Positions 50,793 to 62,912 of a stretch of DNA of 64,000 nt are shown in pieces. Positions within the stretch are counted from its first letter, which is position 1, and each line of letters begins with the position of its first letter. Made by a program: the position numbers and the translations under genes. Under the pieces are notes generated by a model that made no database searches, was not told where the DNA came from, and saw only the letters and a list, made by a program, of their open reading frames with translations. This DNA is from Phoenix dactylifera (taxonomy: Eukaryota > Streptophyta > Magnoliopsida > Arecales > Arecaceae), in contig NC_052397.1 in NCBI RefSeq assembly GCF_009389715.1, positions 14,828,129 through 14,892,128 on the forward strand, in the 5' to 3' direction.

Positions 50793-53705
50793 TCAAGGTA
50801 CAAGGACAATCCGGCCTGCTACTTGATCTAGATCACGTTGCCCCTGGGAAGTTATTTTCCTCCCACTGAAACATAATAAGAGAACATCTTGAGCAACTAT
50901 GCATAATCCAAAAGGTAAGTAGTCTGCAGAGAGTAATTTGCTAAACCATGAAAAACCAATTATCTCACTCAACATTAAAAGAGGAAAAAAATAAAATGCA
51001 GATAGCACTCACCCTCTCAGATCAATTTCAATAATGTTCATGTTCTGCAGTTGTTGCAAGATGTTGCGAGCTATTGCACCACTGCTCTTGCAAAAATGTG
51101 GTGGACGGGATCCATTTCTCTGGCGCCCTCCGTAAATTTTTTGGAAACCACCAACACCAATACCCTGTCTCAGATAGATCTTTCTTGCCATGGAAGCTGC
51201 AAAACCAATTGAACGAACATCACTTTTGAAATGCTGGATGGAGTAATGACCACTTCCTTCAGAGTACATCAATGGGATAATACTCAAAATGAATGAATGA
51301 TAATAATCATGTGAAGGCTCATTACCAGCTCTGATGTAGTACCAATCAGGGTCATAAGGAGCAAGCTCCTTGAACCTCCCAGTCTTCACAATATCTGTCC
51401 AGTGAGGAAGTTCCATCTATTCACAGAACGAAAAGTTGATCATTAAAAATAATAAGAAAAGGTGGTGAACTAACCACTGAATGCAAGTCAAAGCTACTAT
51501 AGGAAGTTCATTGTTGTTTCTGTCTATGCTGTAGCTAATGTACAAATGCCTCTACAGAGCACACTGTCATGCAACTTTTTCCAGTTCCAATCGAAATCCC
51601 TTCGACAAATGTTTTCGCATAGCTACATATTGGTTGACATTATGTGTATTCTGCATCTAAGAATATAAATACATGTGGAAAGGCATAAGGGGGCTAAATT
51701 ATTAAAAAACACAAAAAAAAGGTAGTCCTTGGTATGACAAAGGAACAATTTATAAAACCAACCCCAAACATATAAGCATGTCAGAGAGAATACAAGTATG
51801 CTCCCCCGCCACCCCGCGCAAAACAAAAAAGAAAGAAAAAAGAAAATTTTCTTTCATAAGTGGGTATGAAAAATCTTAGTTACAGTCAAAAAACTGCTCA
51901 GCATATTCTAATAAGAACTAAGATCCAAGAGATATCAGTAACGTCTTGTCCAAATACATGTAAAAATGCAACACACAAGTCAACCTCAGGGTAGACCTAA
52001 GCAACTCAAACTTGGCTAGTAAATGGGGGAGCAGGGTAGAGCTTTTGAACCAATAGGTTGGGCCAGGCTCAAGTTTCTAGACCTGATAAAAATTTTGGGC
52101 CAGGTCAGGTTTCCTCAAAATTGACTTGGCTAACCTGACCTTGACTAGTCAGTAAAACATTATTAGAACATTGAATATAGTCAACATTCATATATTATTT
52201 CCTTTGCTGTCAATATGTGTGTTGTTTGTACATATTAACCTAAGAATTTAGACCTAAATTCTAATCTAGTCACAAAGCAGCAAACCATCCGAGCTGCTCG
52301 TGAGCAGCTCGGCGTCGACTCGACACCAGCTCAGTTCAAGCTTGACGCAATCAAAAAGCGATCCAAGCTCAAACAAGTTTTGCAGCTCGGCTTATAAACA
52401 AGCCAAGCTTGAACAGGGATGAGTTCAAGAATTAACGGAAAGCTGAGCCCAGCACGTTAAAAGCTTGGCTCAGGGCTTACACGACTGGAGTTCAAACCTA
52501 GCTTAGAGCTCAGGCCAAGCTTGAGCAGTTCACTTATTAACCTAGCTGAGCCTGAGCGTCCTGGTACTTGGCTCAGCTTGTTTGTACCCCTGTCTAATCA
52601 GGAGAAGGTATCCTGGTCTTCTCCCCCTTTCCCCCTCTCCCTCAAATCAAAGCTTGTCAAAGCAACCCCACACACGAGACAGTGATTTAAAGAGAATACC
52701 ATTACCTCATCCCTTAGCTCCTCCCTTCTCCTTTCCCCCCTCCTAGGGCACCGACACCAACATAGCCACCCAGACCACACACCTCCCCCCTGCCTCATCA
52801 AGCACCACCAATTGCACCACCTTACTGAACAGACCACACCACAAGGTTAGAACTTTTCCATGGGCCAACTCCCTTCTTCCTCCCTCCCTCCATCCCTACA
52901 TCATTCCCACTTTCAATCCTGCTTTTGGCCCCTCTCAACTCCTCTCCCAGGCCCACCCCCCAAACTTTAAAACCCCATGTCAACTGAGAAGTCCATGATA
53001 GTCCCCCATTAACCCAAAGACACATAATAGGCAAAAACTTCAAGTTCACACCAATCTAATTCTAATCGACTTTCATCACTCATGCATATTTGGCACCACC
53101 CAACACCTGTTGTAGTTTCACACTAAGGATTCTTCAAAAGAGGATAAACTTGTCCATAATGACAGGGAGCTAACACCATAAATAAAGCATTAGACAAAAG
53201 TCTTTAAGTCAATGAACAACCAATCAATAATCAACTCTCTCTCTCTCTCTCTCTCCCCTCCATTCCCTCTCGCGCTTCCATCAAAAGAGACTAAAGACCC
53301 TGAACAGAAATTGCTGAGGGACTTGAACAGCAGTATAGCACCTTAAGGTCATGAGGCCTGAAGGCATTTTCACTATACTACAGTATTACAAGCCGCTTAT
53401 GCACGACTAGAATTGGAGTAGCAGAATCAGAAAAAAGAAAACAGCCAATCTGCGAAATAGTAATTTGGACTATGTATCTGCAACTTTCCGAGATCACATT
53501 CTCCGTGAATAGCCTCTAAACTTTCCAAAATGTGTGCCACTCTACGAAACAAGCTGAAGGCATGATAATATGCTCCTACGTAAACATTGTGTGCATATTT
53601 AAATATTATCGTCACCAAAAATTCGAGGTTACTCTGGCGGTGTGCCTTTGAACTCAGATCCACCAACCCGAGTGGAACTCAAAACCAAAACTGCCAAAAA
53701 TACCT

Positions 53706-53763
<58 letters not shown>

Positions 53764-54267
53764 CCACTGTATCAGGTCCACTTTGATGATTTTGGATTGA
53801 GATAACCATTGTTCTGTTACTTGTTAGCAAATAACATATTTAAATAAACTGGAACTAGAGAATGGTTCTAAAATTTTAGTAAACTTGAATCTCCATAAAT
53901 AAGTCGAAAGTGAATAAAAAAATATGCATCTCCATGAACGAACTGAATGAAATCCAAAATAAATGACAAAAATGACATCAAAAGAACAGAAATTCACAGA
54001 GAACGAAAGCCCGTCTAGGACAATAATAACTGATCGAATCCAGGGAAAAAAACGAAATAAAACTACCTCGGAAAGAGCATAGATGCATTAAATCTCCCTT
54101 TTAGAGAGAAAAAAACGATTGTTTCGGTCCGTGAAGAGATGTAGATTGGAAAATTGGGAGAGAGCGAAGGAGAGAAATCGAACCTTTCCGGATCTCTTGA
54201 GGTGGGCGGCATACGCCTTCACGAAATCGTGAGGCGAGACGTCCTTCACGGTCCTGGCCGTCTCCAT
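50793..54267 (-). CDS. RPS19: Ribosomal protein eS19 (40S), 143 residues, copy 1
   Basis: It is a structural protein of the small ribosomal subunit, needed for maturation of 18S rRNA. Coding exons are 54267-54184, 51416-51326, 51196-51013 and 50865-50793, with GT-AG borders and matching phases, giving 432 nt. The protein begins [20 protein letters not shown] and carries [58 protein letters not shown] and the C-terminal [17 protein letters not shown]. Plant eS19 is normally 143 residues, so it is full length. Intron 1 is 2.77 kb. Intron 2 (51197-51325) is 129 bp and leaves the frame open if retained. Copy 2 at 59241-62769 differs by six residues. Both look functional. Confidence 0.96.
51987..52592. 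mobile_element. Old DNA-transposon-like repeat in RPS19 intron 1, copy 1
   Basis: The ends CAGGGTAGACCTAAGCAAC and (reversed) CAGGGGTACAAACAAGC are similar inverted repeats. The interior is full of GCTCGGCTTATAAACAAGCC-type palindromic words, a pattern of non-autonomous hAT-like repeats in plants. No transposase and no convincing 8-bp duplication are found. The same insertion is in the second block at about 60419-61027. Confidence 0.5.
53710..53760. repeat. (GA)n microsatellite in RPS19 intron 1, copy 1
   Basis: A perfect GA run of 51 bp. The matching spot in copy 2 (about 62187) has only about 9 bp, so the tract expanded in copy 1 or shrank in copy 2 after duplication. Confidence 0.95.
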
Positions 54268-54301
54268 GGCTGAAGCTGTAAGGGAGATACCAGAGCTAGG
54301 G

Positions 54302-54329
54302 TTAGGGTTTCGAACGAGCCGGTTTTATA
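54302..54329 (-). promoter_or_regulatory. RPS19 copy 1 core promoter: telobox and TATA box
   Basis: On the minus strand a TATAAAA box (54323-54329) is followed 12 bp downstream by a telobox AAACCCTAA (54302-54310) and then the ATG at 54267. A telobox close to the start is a well-known feature of plant ribosomal protein genes. Confidence 0.7.
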
Positions 54330-54422
54330 AACCATGGGTTGGGTCCTTGGGAGGTGCTCCGTCCATCGAGGATTAGATCGCACGGTCGTGATGCAGTTTT
54401 TTTTTTTAATCCTATATATTAT

Positions 54423-55207
54423 GCAGCTCTGGTATAATATACCCATCAGCGTCAGAATTAAAAAAATTTATACCAATGAAGGCTGTAAACGGGCCGGGCT
54501 GGGCCACGCCTTTATCTGGGCCCGTCACGAAACTTTTTTTGCCGAGCTAGGCTGTGGCTCGAAATTTTTGAAAAATCTAGGCTCGAGCTTGACTGGAGTC
54601 TAGATCCGAATCCAACCCAAAACCTAATTAGGCTCTGACAAAATCTAGGGACACCATTAACATCAAATATTAACAAAAATAATCAAAATAGACACAAGTT
54701 TATAATGCATATAATCATGAGAAATTACAAGAGAAAAAAAGAAAAAAAAAGAAGGCATCAAGAACTATATAGAACTCTCGCTATGTCACTTAATATGAAG
54801 CAAGGTAAATATATTGCGATCGAATTTGCTGCAAGCAAAAAAGAAATGCATTGAAGAGATAGGATAAAATCCAAGAGTGCAAAACATGAATTGCTTGATG
54901 CAATGAAACCCTAAAAACGGCAATAGATGAGAGCACTTGGAATAGAACTTGACAAAAGAGAAGTTGTAGATGGTCATAAGGAGGGGACCGGGAAGAAGCC
55001 AGGAACCCTATGTAACTGAATGGAACCTCCATCGACCAACAAGAGGAGGGTCGCATGACTTGCGGCTGCCCTGCTTTGGTCGGTGACCAATGATCAACGA
55101 CCAATGAATGATTTGAAAGGCAAGGCTCACTCATGGGACCATGGAGAATAGAGAGGTGGCGAAGGCAAAGAGGAAATCCTAATGGAGGGAAGATGGGAGA
55201 CTAGTAA
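54423..55207. other. Spacer between RPS19 block 1 and the solo LTR
   Basis: It holds a short GGGCCGGGCTGGGCC-containing patch at about 54490 that looks like another old dispersed repeat. The minus-strand open frames at 54786-55134 are not recognisable. Confidence 0.4.
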
Positions 55208-56628
55208 TGTCATGCCCCCAACCCGAGATTGTGAGCCAGAGTCGCGGCAATTGCTACATATTCATAGAAAACTCTCCCCACAAGTATGTAAAACACACAA
55301 CATGATACATATACAAGCAGTAAAATAAATTTAAATAATTATTCTAATTTAAATAACAAAATTAAAAGTTTTATAAAACAAATAATATTTCAAAGTCTTG
55401 CATCAATTCTATAATAAAATTTAGTCTAAATAAAGATGTCAAAATCTAGTCTTTAATCGCTCTCCTATGATAAATCTCCGAGTCAAGCTCATTCTTCATA
55501 TCTATAAAAATAGTAAAAAATCGTATAATGAGCTAGACAATCCAGTAAATAATGAATACCTTAACTAGATAAGTCATGTAATAACGTATGATACAATAGT
55601 AAAACACAAATTACTAAGAATCAATGTAAAGACATAACCAATTCCATTTTAAAACACAAATCCATTAAAATCTATATCTTTCAAACCTTCAAATATATAA
55701 TCATAAATCTGATTCAAAACAAATCATATTTAACTCAACAACCTTTAACTATAGCCACACTTATATCCTATGGCTAGGCCAGAAATAGAATCATTTTTAT
55801 ATCCTACAGAGTGGGCTGGAATACCGTACTTATACTCTGTGGAATGGGCATCAATGAGCTCAATAATAGCTCCAGTGCCAATGCATAACCCCAATTCCCA
55901 AAATCCAATACATAGTCAAGTGTGGAGTTCAAATACGATACATGTCATAGTTCTTTTACAAAATAACATATATATCATAATCCAATTAAAATATGCATAT
56001 ACGATGTATGATCAATAAATAATATAAAAATAGTCTAAAATATATGACTTCGAATTATATATCTATTTTTCATTCAAATCACCATCTCGTAAAATTCATA
56101 AGTCACATATAAATCGATTAACAATTACTTTAATAGAAAAAATTATTATATAAATAAAAATATTTAAAAAATAGATCATTACTTACTTTGAGAGCAAAAT
56201 TAAACTGTAGATCCAAATAATTTTGCCAATCTTTATTTGAACCTAAGACTCTAGCGAGCGCTTAACTGAAATTTTCGATGAGCATCGTGAGCCATGATCT
56301 TTGGAAGTCAAGAGGAGAAGGAGAAGAAACCAGCGGTGGTCTAATGTTGGTGATTGAAAATTCTGTCGATGATGAGGCGAATGGGGGTGTGGGGTCTTTA
56401 AATAGCCGTTGGAGCTAGGTTTCCTAGCTCTCTTAGAAAATCGAGATAGAGGAGAAGTCCATCTCCTACTCCAAGTCAAATAGGGCTCTATCTTTTTTTT
56501 CTTCTTCTCTTACTCTAAGTCGAATAAGGCTTTACCTTGTTTTTTTTTTATATCCTACTCCAACTCTTACATTTGGGCCAATCAAGTGGACCAAGACCAG
56601 TTTCTTACTAGCTGGGCTGGGTATTACA
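55208..56628 (+). mobile_element. Long solo LTR, probably Ty3/gypsy, fossil
   Basis: It begins TGTCATGCCC and ends GGGTATTACA, 1421 bp apart, flanked by AGTAA and ATTAA (4 of 5 target-duplication bases agree). A TTTAAATAG promoter-like box lies at about 56398. No internal region adjoins. Ends of this kind are common in plant gypsy LTRs, but the family is inferred from ends and length only. The near-intact flanks suggest moderate age. Confidence 0.6.
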
Positions 56629-56699
56629 ATTAACCTTTGGGATTCATTCAAGCCTTAAAGTCTTCGAGGTGTAGTGCCTTTACTGGATCATCAAAAAAA

Positions 56700-58238
56700 A
56701 TTGGGGTGGAAAAATGTTCCCCAGGGGTTGCTCCTATTATAAAAGGTGAGACTTAACAAATTACAATATCCAAAAAATGAGATCAAGAGAGAGGAAATGA
56801 GGTCCATACCTTACACATGTTGTTGGGAGTTTAAACTATGCCTAGGTTTGTACGCATCCAGACATTACTTTTTCTATATCAAAGCTTGGGCATCATCAAC
56901 ATGATCCAGAAATAGAGCATTGGAAAGCTACAAAGAAAGTCATGCGACACCTATGGGATACAAAAAACTATATGGTCATATATAGACGATCAAATCATCT
57001 TAAGGTTATTGGCTATTCGGATCTAGACTTTGATAGATGCACCGATAGTAGGAAGTCTACCACTAGATATATTTTTCTTCTTGCAGGAGGTTCTATATTA
57101 TGGATGAGTGTAAAATAAAAGCTTGTCACTACATCCACTATGGAAGCAGAGTACATTAGCCTATTACAAGACTTCCTCATAAGCTTTTTAGTTGAGGAAT
57201 TTTATCACAAGACTTGGAGTTATGGATTTTATTAGTAACCGATAAAAATATGCTGTAATATTAATTTAGCAATAAGGTTCTCCAACAGTACAAAGAGTAC
57301 AAGTGCCTGCAAGCATATTGATATTAAATATTTTGTTCTTCACGAGAATATAATGTAGGATATAGCGTATATGGAATATATTAATATAAAGCTGATAATT
57401 GCAAATTCATTGACTAAAGAACTTACTCTCGAGATTTTCGGGAATCATGAGGCTTAGATGGGACTCATTAGCTTATTTTATGAATGATATATATTAGACA
57501 CTATGTAATATAGTGATAACATTTGATTTTATAACAAAGTTTAGTTTATTCAATTTTATGCTAAACAACAGTTTGCCATGTGATAAAGAGACTAAGAAAT
57601 AGGCATAAAGTTTTTCCTATTCCTAAAGTAAAAAAAAAAAAACTTTGTTATTAGTGTTGTAATACATGGAAGGCCGTGTGTTAATTGATAACACATTTAC
57701 TACCATGATTCACAATAATGATTATTTTGTAAACAGGTATCTAGTGTACATCCTATAATTTACTAAGGAAATAAGTTTTCAAATGTGGATTAATATCAGT
57801 TTGTCAATTAGTAGAGCCAGATAAATTCTGCTAGAGACTTTTGAAATATTTTAAATAGCTAAAAAGAAAGTGATTGTGTTAGGTTGGGCAAGTGGAAGAA
57901 TGTTGGAATTTATCCAATTGACCCTAACCATACTAACATACCTTGGGATTTTTTTGAGTTGTTTTAATTTGATCGAGACTCCGGTTCAAGATAAGCCTGG
58001 TGGTAAGATATATTTTGTGGTGGTTAAAATAAAGTTAATTTCTACATAACTATAGTAGAGATGATGCCCATCTTAAATCTTTATAACCGAGGCCCTTCCG
58101 ATCAGGATTACCCAAGAGCGGCAAGAAGTACATCCGAATCTTCGTCCATAGCTTCATCTTCATGTAAGTTATATTATCCTATATAATTTACTAGAGAGTA
58201 CTATCATTTTGGTAATATTTTACTTGATCCATTCAACA
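56700..58238 (+). mobile_element. Broken Ty1/copia retrotransposon, 3' part with LTR, fossil
   Basis: The plus strand holds the end of a copia polyprotein: the final reverse transcriptase and RNase H region is recognisable at about 56780-57500 by its order of conserved motifs. A polypurine-like tract and an LTR beginning TGTTGG at 57901 and ending near 58238 follow. The 5' part of the element is missing. The coding remnant carries several breaks and is clearly dead. Its LTR resembles the relic at 34645-35115. Confidence 0.8.
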
Positions 58239-59000
58239 CCAATTTTGTAGATGTCACATCCTATTTGGGCCAAGTTTATCATCATATTGCATGAATTCAT
58301 GTTGGATTTAAAGAGTGATAAAGGCTTCAACATATCTTTTGATTGGATTGAAATTTTCTGAACCAAGTTTGGCAAGCTGAACATAGAATGGTAAAATCCA
58401 ACTCTTAACTCTAACCCCTAAACCCAGATTCCATCCAAAAGAAATCATTCGATCATTCTTTGTCAATAACTCGCAGTTATCTTGTTTCCATGACCGAATT
58501 GCTCATTATATTGTCACCCTCCTACGCCAATTGACAAGTTTTTGGCTGCCAAACGTGAAGATTGAGTTGGGAAAAATAAGTCCATACCCCTCATGTGAAC
58601 TTCAAAAAAAAAAAAAAAAAATTGATGCAGAGTTACATGTGGTCAAAACTAACCTCCCCATATACATAGCAGAGATGATAATAGTGAGAGTATATCTTTA
58701 CTAAAACTTTACATGACTACGTTGTAAATAACAACAGCATCAGCTGAGAGTTGCTGAATGACCAAATTATGGGCAAAGTATGGAAACTAATAAGACTCTG
58801 AAAGATTTTTCTGCGAGTCGCCGGCGAGAAGAAATCTAATGTTCTTGACCAAATTTGGGATTCGATGGAGCAGCATGAAACCTTGCTTAAGTATTTATTC
58901 TCTTTTCTACTTCAATATCGTTATCTTTTTATACACTATTGCAAGTAGACAACGAGAAATCCAACTGAAATCCAACTGGAATTTCAACATATCATTACTA
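58239..59000. other. Intergenic, nothing identified
   Basis: Between the copia LTR and RPS19 block 2. An A run at 58603-58620 is the only feature noticed. Confidence 0.4.
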
Positions 59001-59240
59001 GAGCTTTGACAAAAGTTGGCACCCATTGACCAGCCCAACAATGGTGATGTTCCAATATTTCAGATCATTACTAACATATTAGACAATGGATAAAACTGAG
59101 TTTACAATACTAAATTGAAAATAAAGGTTTTCACGCAACACCTACATCAAGCTTGAAGTTGACAAATTAAACCAAAACTACCGAAGATCATGACCAAATA
59201 TATCTCTTCATAGATAAGGGACCAGAACCACAGGAACTCA

Positions 59241-62200
59241 TCAAGGTACAACAACAATCCGGCCTGCTACTTGATCTAGATCACGTTGTCCCTGAGAAGT
59301 TATTTTCCTCCCACTGGAACATGATAAGAAAAAACACCATGAGCAGCTATGTATAAACCTAAAAGTTTGGTGTTCTATAGAGAGTAATTTGCTAAACCAT
59401 GAAAAAAAACCAATGATGACATTGACAAAAGAAAAGATAAAATGCAGGAAGCGCTCACCCTCTTGGATCAATTTCAATGATGTTCGAGTCCTGCAATTGT
59501 TGCAAGATGTGGCGAGCTATTGCACCACTGCTCTTGCAAAAATGTGGTGGACGGGATCCATTTCTCTTGCGCCCTCCATATATCTTCTGGAAACCACCAA
59601 CACCAATACCCTGTCTCAGATAGATTTTTCTCGCCATCGAAGCTGCAAAACCGATAGAATGAAGGCGACTTTTCAAATGCTGGATGGAGTAATGACCACT
59701 TCCTACAGAGTAGGTCATCGGGATAATACTCAAAATGTATGAAAGATAATAACCACGTGAGGCCTCATTACCAGCTCTGATGTAGTACCAATCAGGGTCA
59801 TAAGGAGCAAGCTCCTTGAACCTCCCAGTCTTCACAATATCGGTCCAGTGAGGAAGTTCCATCTATTCACAGAGCCAAAAGTTGATCATTAAAATTACTA
59901 AGAAAAGGTGGTGAGCTGACCACAAAATGCAAGTGAAACCTACTCTAGGAAGTTCACTTTTGTTTCTATTTTATGATGTAGCTAATGCAAAAATGCCTCC
60001 ATGGAGCACACTGAAATGCAACTTTTCCGGTTCATATCTATTATCTAAATCCTCATTAAATGTTTTGGCGTAGCAAGACATTAATTGACAGTCCATGTAT
60101 TCCGCATCTAAGAATACAAGATACATGTAGAGGTCCAAAAGGGGTAAATTATTAAAAGATGCAAAAAAAAATCTAACAAAGGTAGTCTATAGGTTGACAA
60201 AAGGTACAATTTATCAAACCAACCTCACATAGATAAGGAAGACCCCCTCCCCCCCCCCCCCCCCAAAAAAAAAGGGGAAAGAACAAACAATTTTTTTTTA
60301 AAGGTGGGTATTGAAAATCTTAGTTAGTCAACATATTTGTATAAGATTTAAGTTCCAATAGATACTGCTAACATCTTGTCCAAAAACATGTAAAAATAAA
60401 ACTCACACAAGTCAGCCTTAGGGTAGGCCTGAGCATTTCGGGCCCAACTCGCTTGGCTAGTAATAGGGTGGAGCAGGTTAGAACTTTTTGAACCAACAGG
60501 CTAGACCAGGCTCATGTTTCTAGACTTGATAAAACATTTGGGCCACGTCAAGTTCACATAAAACTGACTTGGCTAACATGACCTCGCCCGACTAGTAAAA
60601 CATTATGAGAACATTGAATATAGTCAATATTCATATTTTTTTCAATTGTTGTCAATATGTGCGCATATATATTGACCCAACTTTTTAACTCTAAATTTTA
60701 ATCTAATTGCAAAGCTGTAAACAATCTAAGCTGTTCATGAGCAGCTCAGAATCAATCCAAAACTAGCTCGGTTCAGGCTTAGCTCAGTTAGAAAGCGAGC
60801 CAAGCTCCAACAAGTTTGGGGCTCGGATTATACGCAAGCCAAGCCTGAACAGGAACAAGCCAAAAATTAAAGAAAAGCCCATCCTGGCATGTTAAAAGCT
60901 TGGCTTAGATCTTATATGAGCAGAGGCTGAACAAGAAATAACAAGCCCGACTTTAGGTCAAGCAGCTCCCTCATTGACCTAGCGAACTTGAGCAACTTGG
61001 TACTTGGCTCGGCTTGTTTGCACCCCTATCTAATCGGAAGAAGGCGTGCCAGTTTCTCCCTCTTCTCCCTTCTCCCTCAAATCAGAGCTTATTAAAGCAA
61101 CCGACAAAAAAGCCAGTGATTTGAAGGGACTACCATTACCTCATTCCTTGTCCCCTCCCCCTCCTTCCCCCTGCCCAGGCATCAATACGAACATAGCCAC
61201 CACCACCATGCACGTCCTCCCTACCTCATGAAGCATTGCCAATTGGGCCACCTTCCCTGATCCAGACCAACCCACTGGGTCACTACATGTCCAGGGGCAC
61301 CCTTCCTTCTTCCACACTCCCTACATCCCTACGTCATTCCCACTTTCAATTTTGTTTTCGATCCCTCTTACCTCCTCCCTCAAGCCCACCCCCCCCCCCC
61401 CACTCTAAAATCCAATACCAACCGTGCAGCTCATGAAGGTCCTCCATCAACCCTCAATACATGCAATAGCAAAAAATTCATATTCATTTCGAATCTAATT
61501 CTATTTGACTTTCATTGTTTGTGGATGTATAGGTCATATTAGGCACCATCCAACAACCGTTGTATGTTCCCACTGAGGATTACCAAAACGAGGATGAGCT
61601 TGTCCAACAAAAGTTCCATGATGACAAGGAATTAGCAAATTTCACTGTCATAGATAAAGCATTAGGAAAAAGACAATGAATGGCCAATCAATAACTATTC
61701 TCTCTCTCTCTCTCTCCCCCTCTCTCTCTCCCGCCCCCCTTAGGCTTCCATAAAAGAGCCTAAGACCTTGAATGGCAAGTGTTGAGGGACTCTAATAGCA
61801 GTACAGCACCTTAAGGTCATGAGGCCTAAAGGCATTTTCACGGTACTACAGAAGTATTACAAGCTATATATGCAAAACTACAACTGGAGTAGCAGAATTT
61901 CCAACACACAAAAAAAGGCAGCCGACGTGTAAAATAGTAATTCTGATCTGTAACTTTCAGAAAATAATATCCTCCATGAATAGCCTCTAAAACCTTTCAA
62001 CCTGTAATTCACTCCAAAAAACCAGGCTATAGGAATGATCATAAACTCCTAGGTTAACATTGCGGGCATATTTAAATACTATTCTCACCAAAAATCCCAG
62101 GTAACACTGTCAATGGTGTGCCTTTGAAATCAGATGCACCAACCCGAGTGGAACTCGAAACCAAAACTGCTAAAAATACCTATTTGAGAGAGAGACTACC

Positions 62201-62769
62201 CGCTGTATCAGGCCCACTTTGATGATTTTGGATTGAGAAACCCTTTCCTTTGTTACTTGTTAGCAAATGACAACATTTAAACAAACTGGAACAACAGAAG
62301 AATTGTTCTCAAATTTTAATAAACTTAAATCTCCATAAACAAATTAAAAATGGAAAAAGTAAATAATACAAATTACAAAATAAAAGGTTGTAATCGGAAG
62401 TGAATAAAAAATATGCATCTCCATGATCGAACTTAAAGAAAGCCAAAGTAAATAGAAAAACTGACATCAAAGGAATAGAAATTTACAGAGCTAGAAAGAT
62501 CATCCAAGACAACATTAACTGATCGAATCCCAGGCAAAAAGCTTGACATAAAATAACCTCGAAAAGACCATGAATGCATAAAACCGCCATTTTTACAGGG
62601 AAAAAGCGATTGTTCGAGGAAAACATCGGTCCGCGGAGAGATTTAGATTGGAAAATTAGGAGCTAACGAAGGAGATAAATCAAACCTTTCCGGATCGCTT
62701 GAGGTGGGCGGCATACGCCTTCACGAAATCGTGAGGCGAGACGTCCTTCACGGTCCTGGCCGTCTCCAT
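59241..62769 (-). CDS. RPS19: Ribosomal protein eS19 (40S), 143 residues, copy 2
   Basis: Coding exons are 62769-62686, 59862-59772, 59642-59459 and 59313-59241, giving 432 nt with intact frame and splice sites. Exons 1 and 2 encode the same residues as in copy 1. Exon 3 differs at five positions (Lys for Gln before RNGSRPP, His for Asn before ILQQLQ, Asp-Ser for Asn-Met, Pro for Leu before RGG). Exon 4 differs at one (Val for Leu near the end). All are conservative for the family or near loop ends, so the protein should be functional. Intron 2 (59643-59771) is again exactly 129 bp and stop-free. The gene has its own telobox and TATA box. Confidence 0.96.
60419..61027. mobile_element. Old DNA-transposon-like repeat in RPS19 intron 1, copy 2
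   Basis: Same insertion as 51987-52592, inherited through the block duplication. The ends are AGGGTAGGCCTGAGC and (reversed) AGGGGTGCAAACAAGC. Confidence 0.5.
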
Positions 62770-62793
62770 GGCTGAAGGATATCCGAGCTAGGG

Positions 62794-62833
62794 TTAGGGT
62801 TTCGCGACGCTGCAAGCAGGAGTCGATTTTATA
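62794..62833 (-). promoter_or_regulatory. RPS19 copy 2 core promoter: telobox and TATA box
   Basis: Telobox AAACCCTAA at 62794-62802 and TATAAAA at 62827-62833 on the minus strand. The order is as in copy 1 but the spacing between the boxes is wider (24 against 12 bp). Confidence 0.7.
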
Positions 62834-62912
62834 CGTGGCTTCGAGGTTTAGAGGATTCCCCTCCGACCGACGGTCATGATGCATCAACTTTTTTTAATAC
62901 GATATATTATAG

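Larger units (their letters stand above)
50496..54422. repeat. Duplicated RPS19 block, copy 1
   Basis: It aligns with 59001-62912 through exons, introns, promoter and both flanks. The left edge is near GAGCTTTGACA and the right edge just past an ATATATTAT word upstream of the promoter. The unit is about 3.9 kb. Intron insertions such as the repeat at 51987-52592 are shared, so they predate the duplication. Confidence 0.85.
59001..62912. repeat. Duplicated RPS19 block, copy 2
   Basis: Partner of 50496-54422 in the same orientation, offset by about 8.45-8.5 kb. It matches across introns with many small indels and substitutions, so the duplication is not very recent. A C run at about 60248-60263 and short CT runs at 61701-61732 are specific in length to this copy. 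Confidence 0.85.

Noticed and set aside
51009-51416. 135-residue single-exon reading of RPS19
   Set aside because: It runs through the 129-bp intron 2 and lacks exons 1 and 4. The spliced four-exon model gives the exact family length and sequence.
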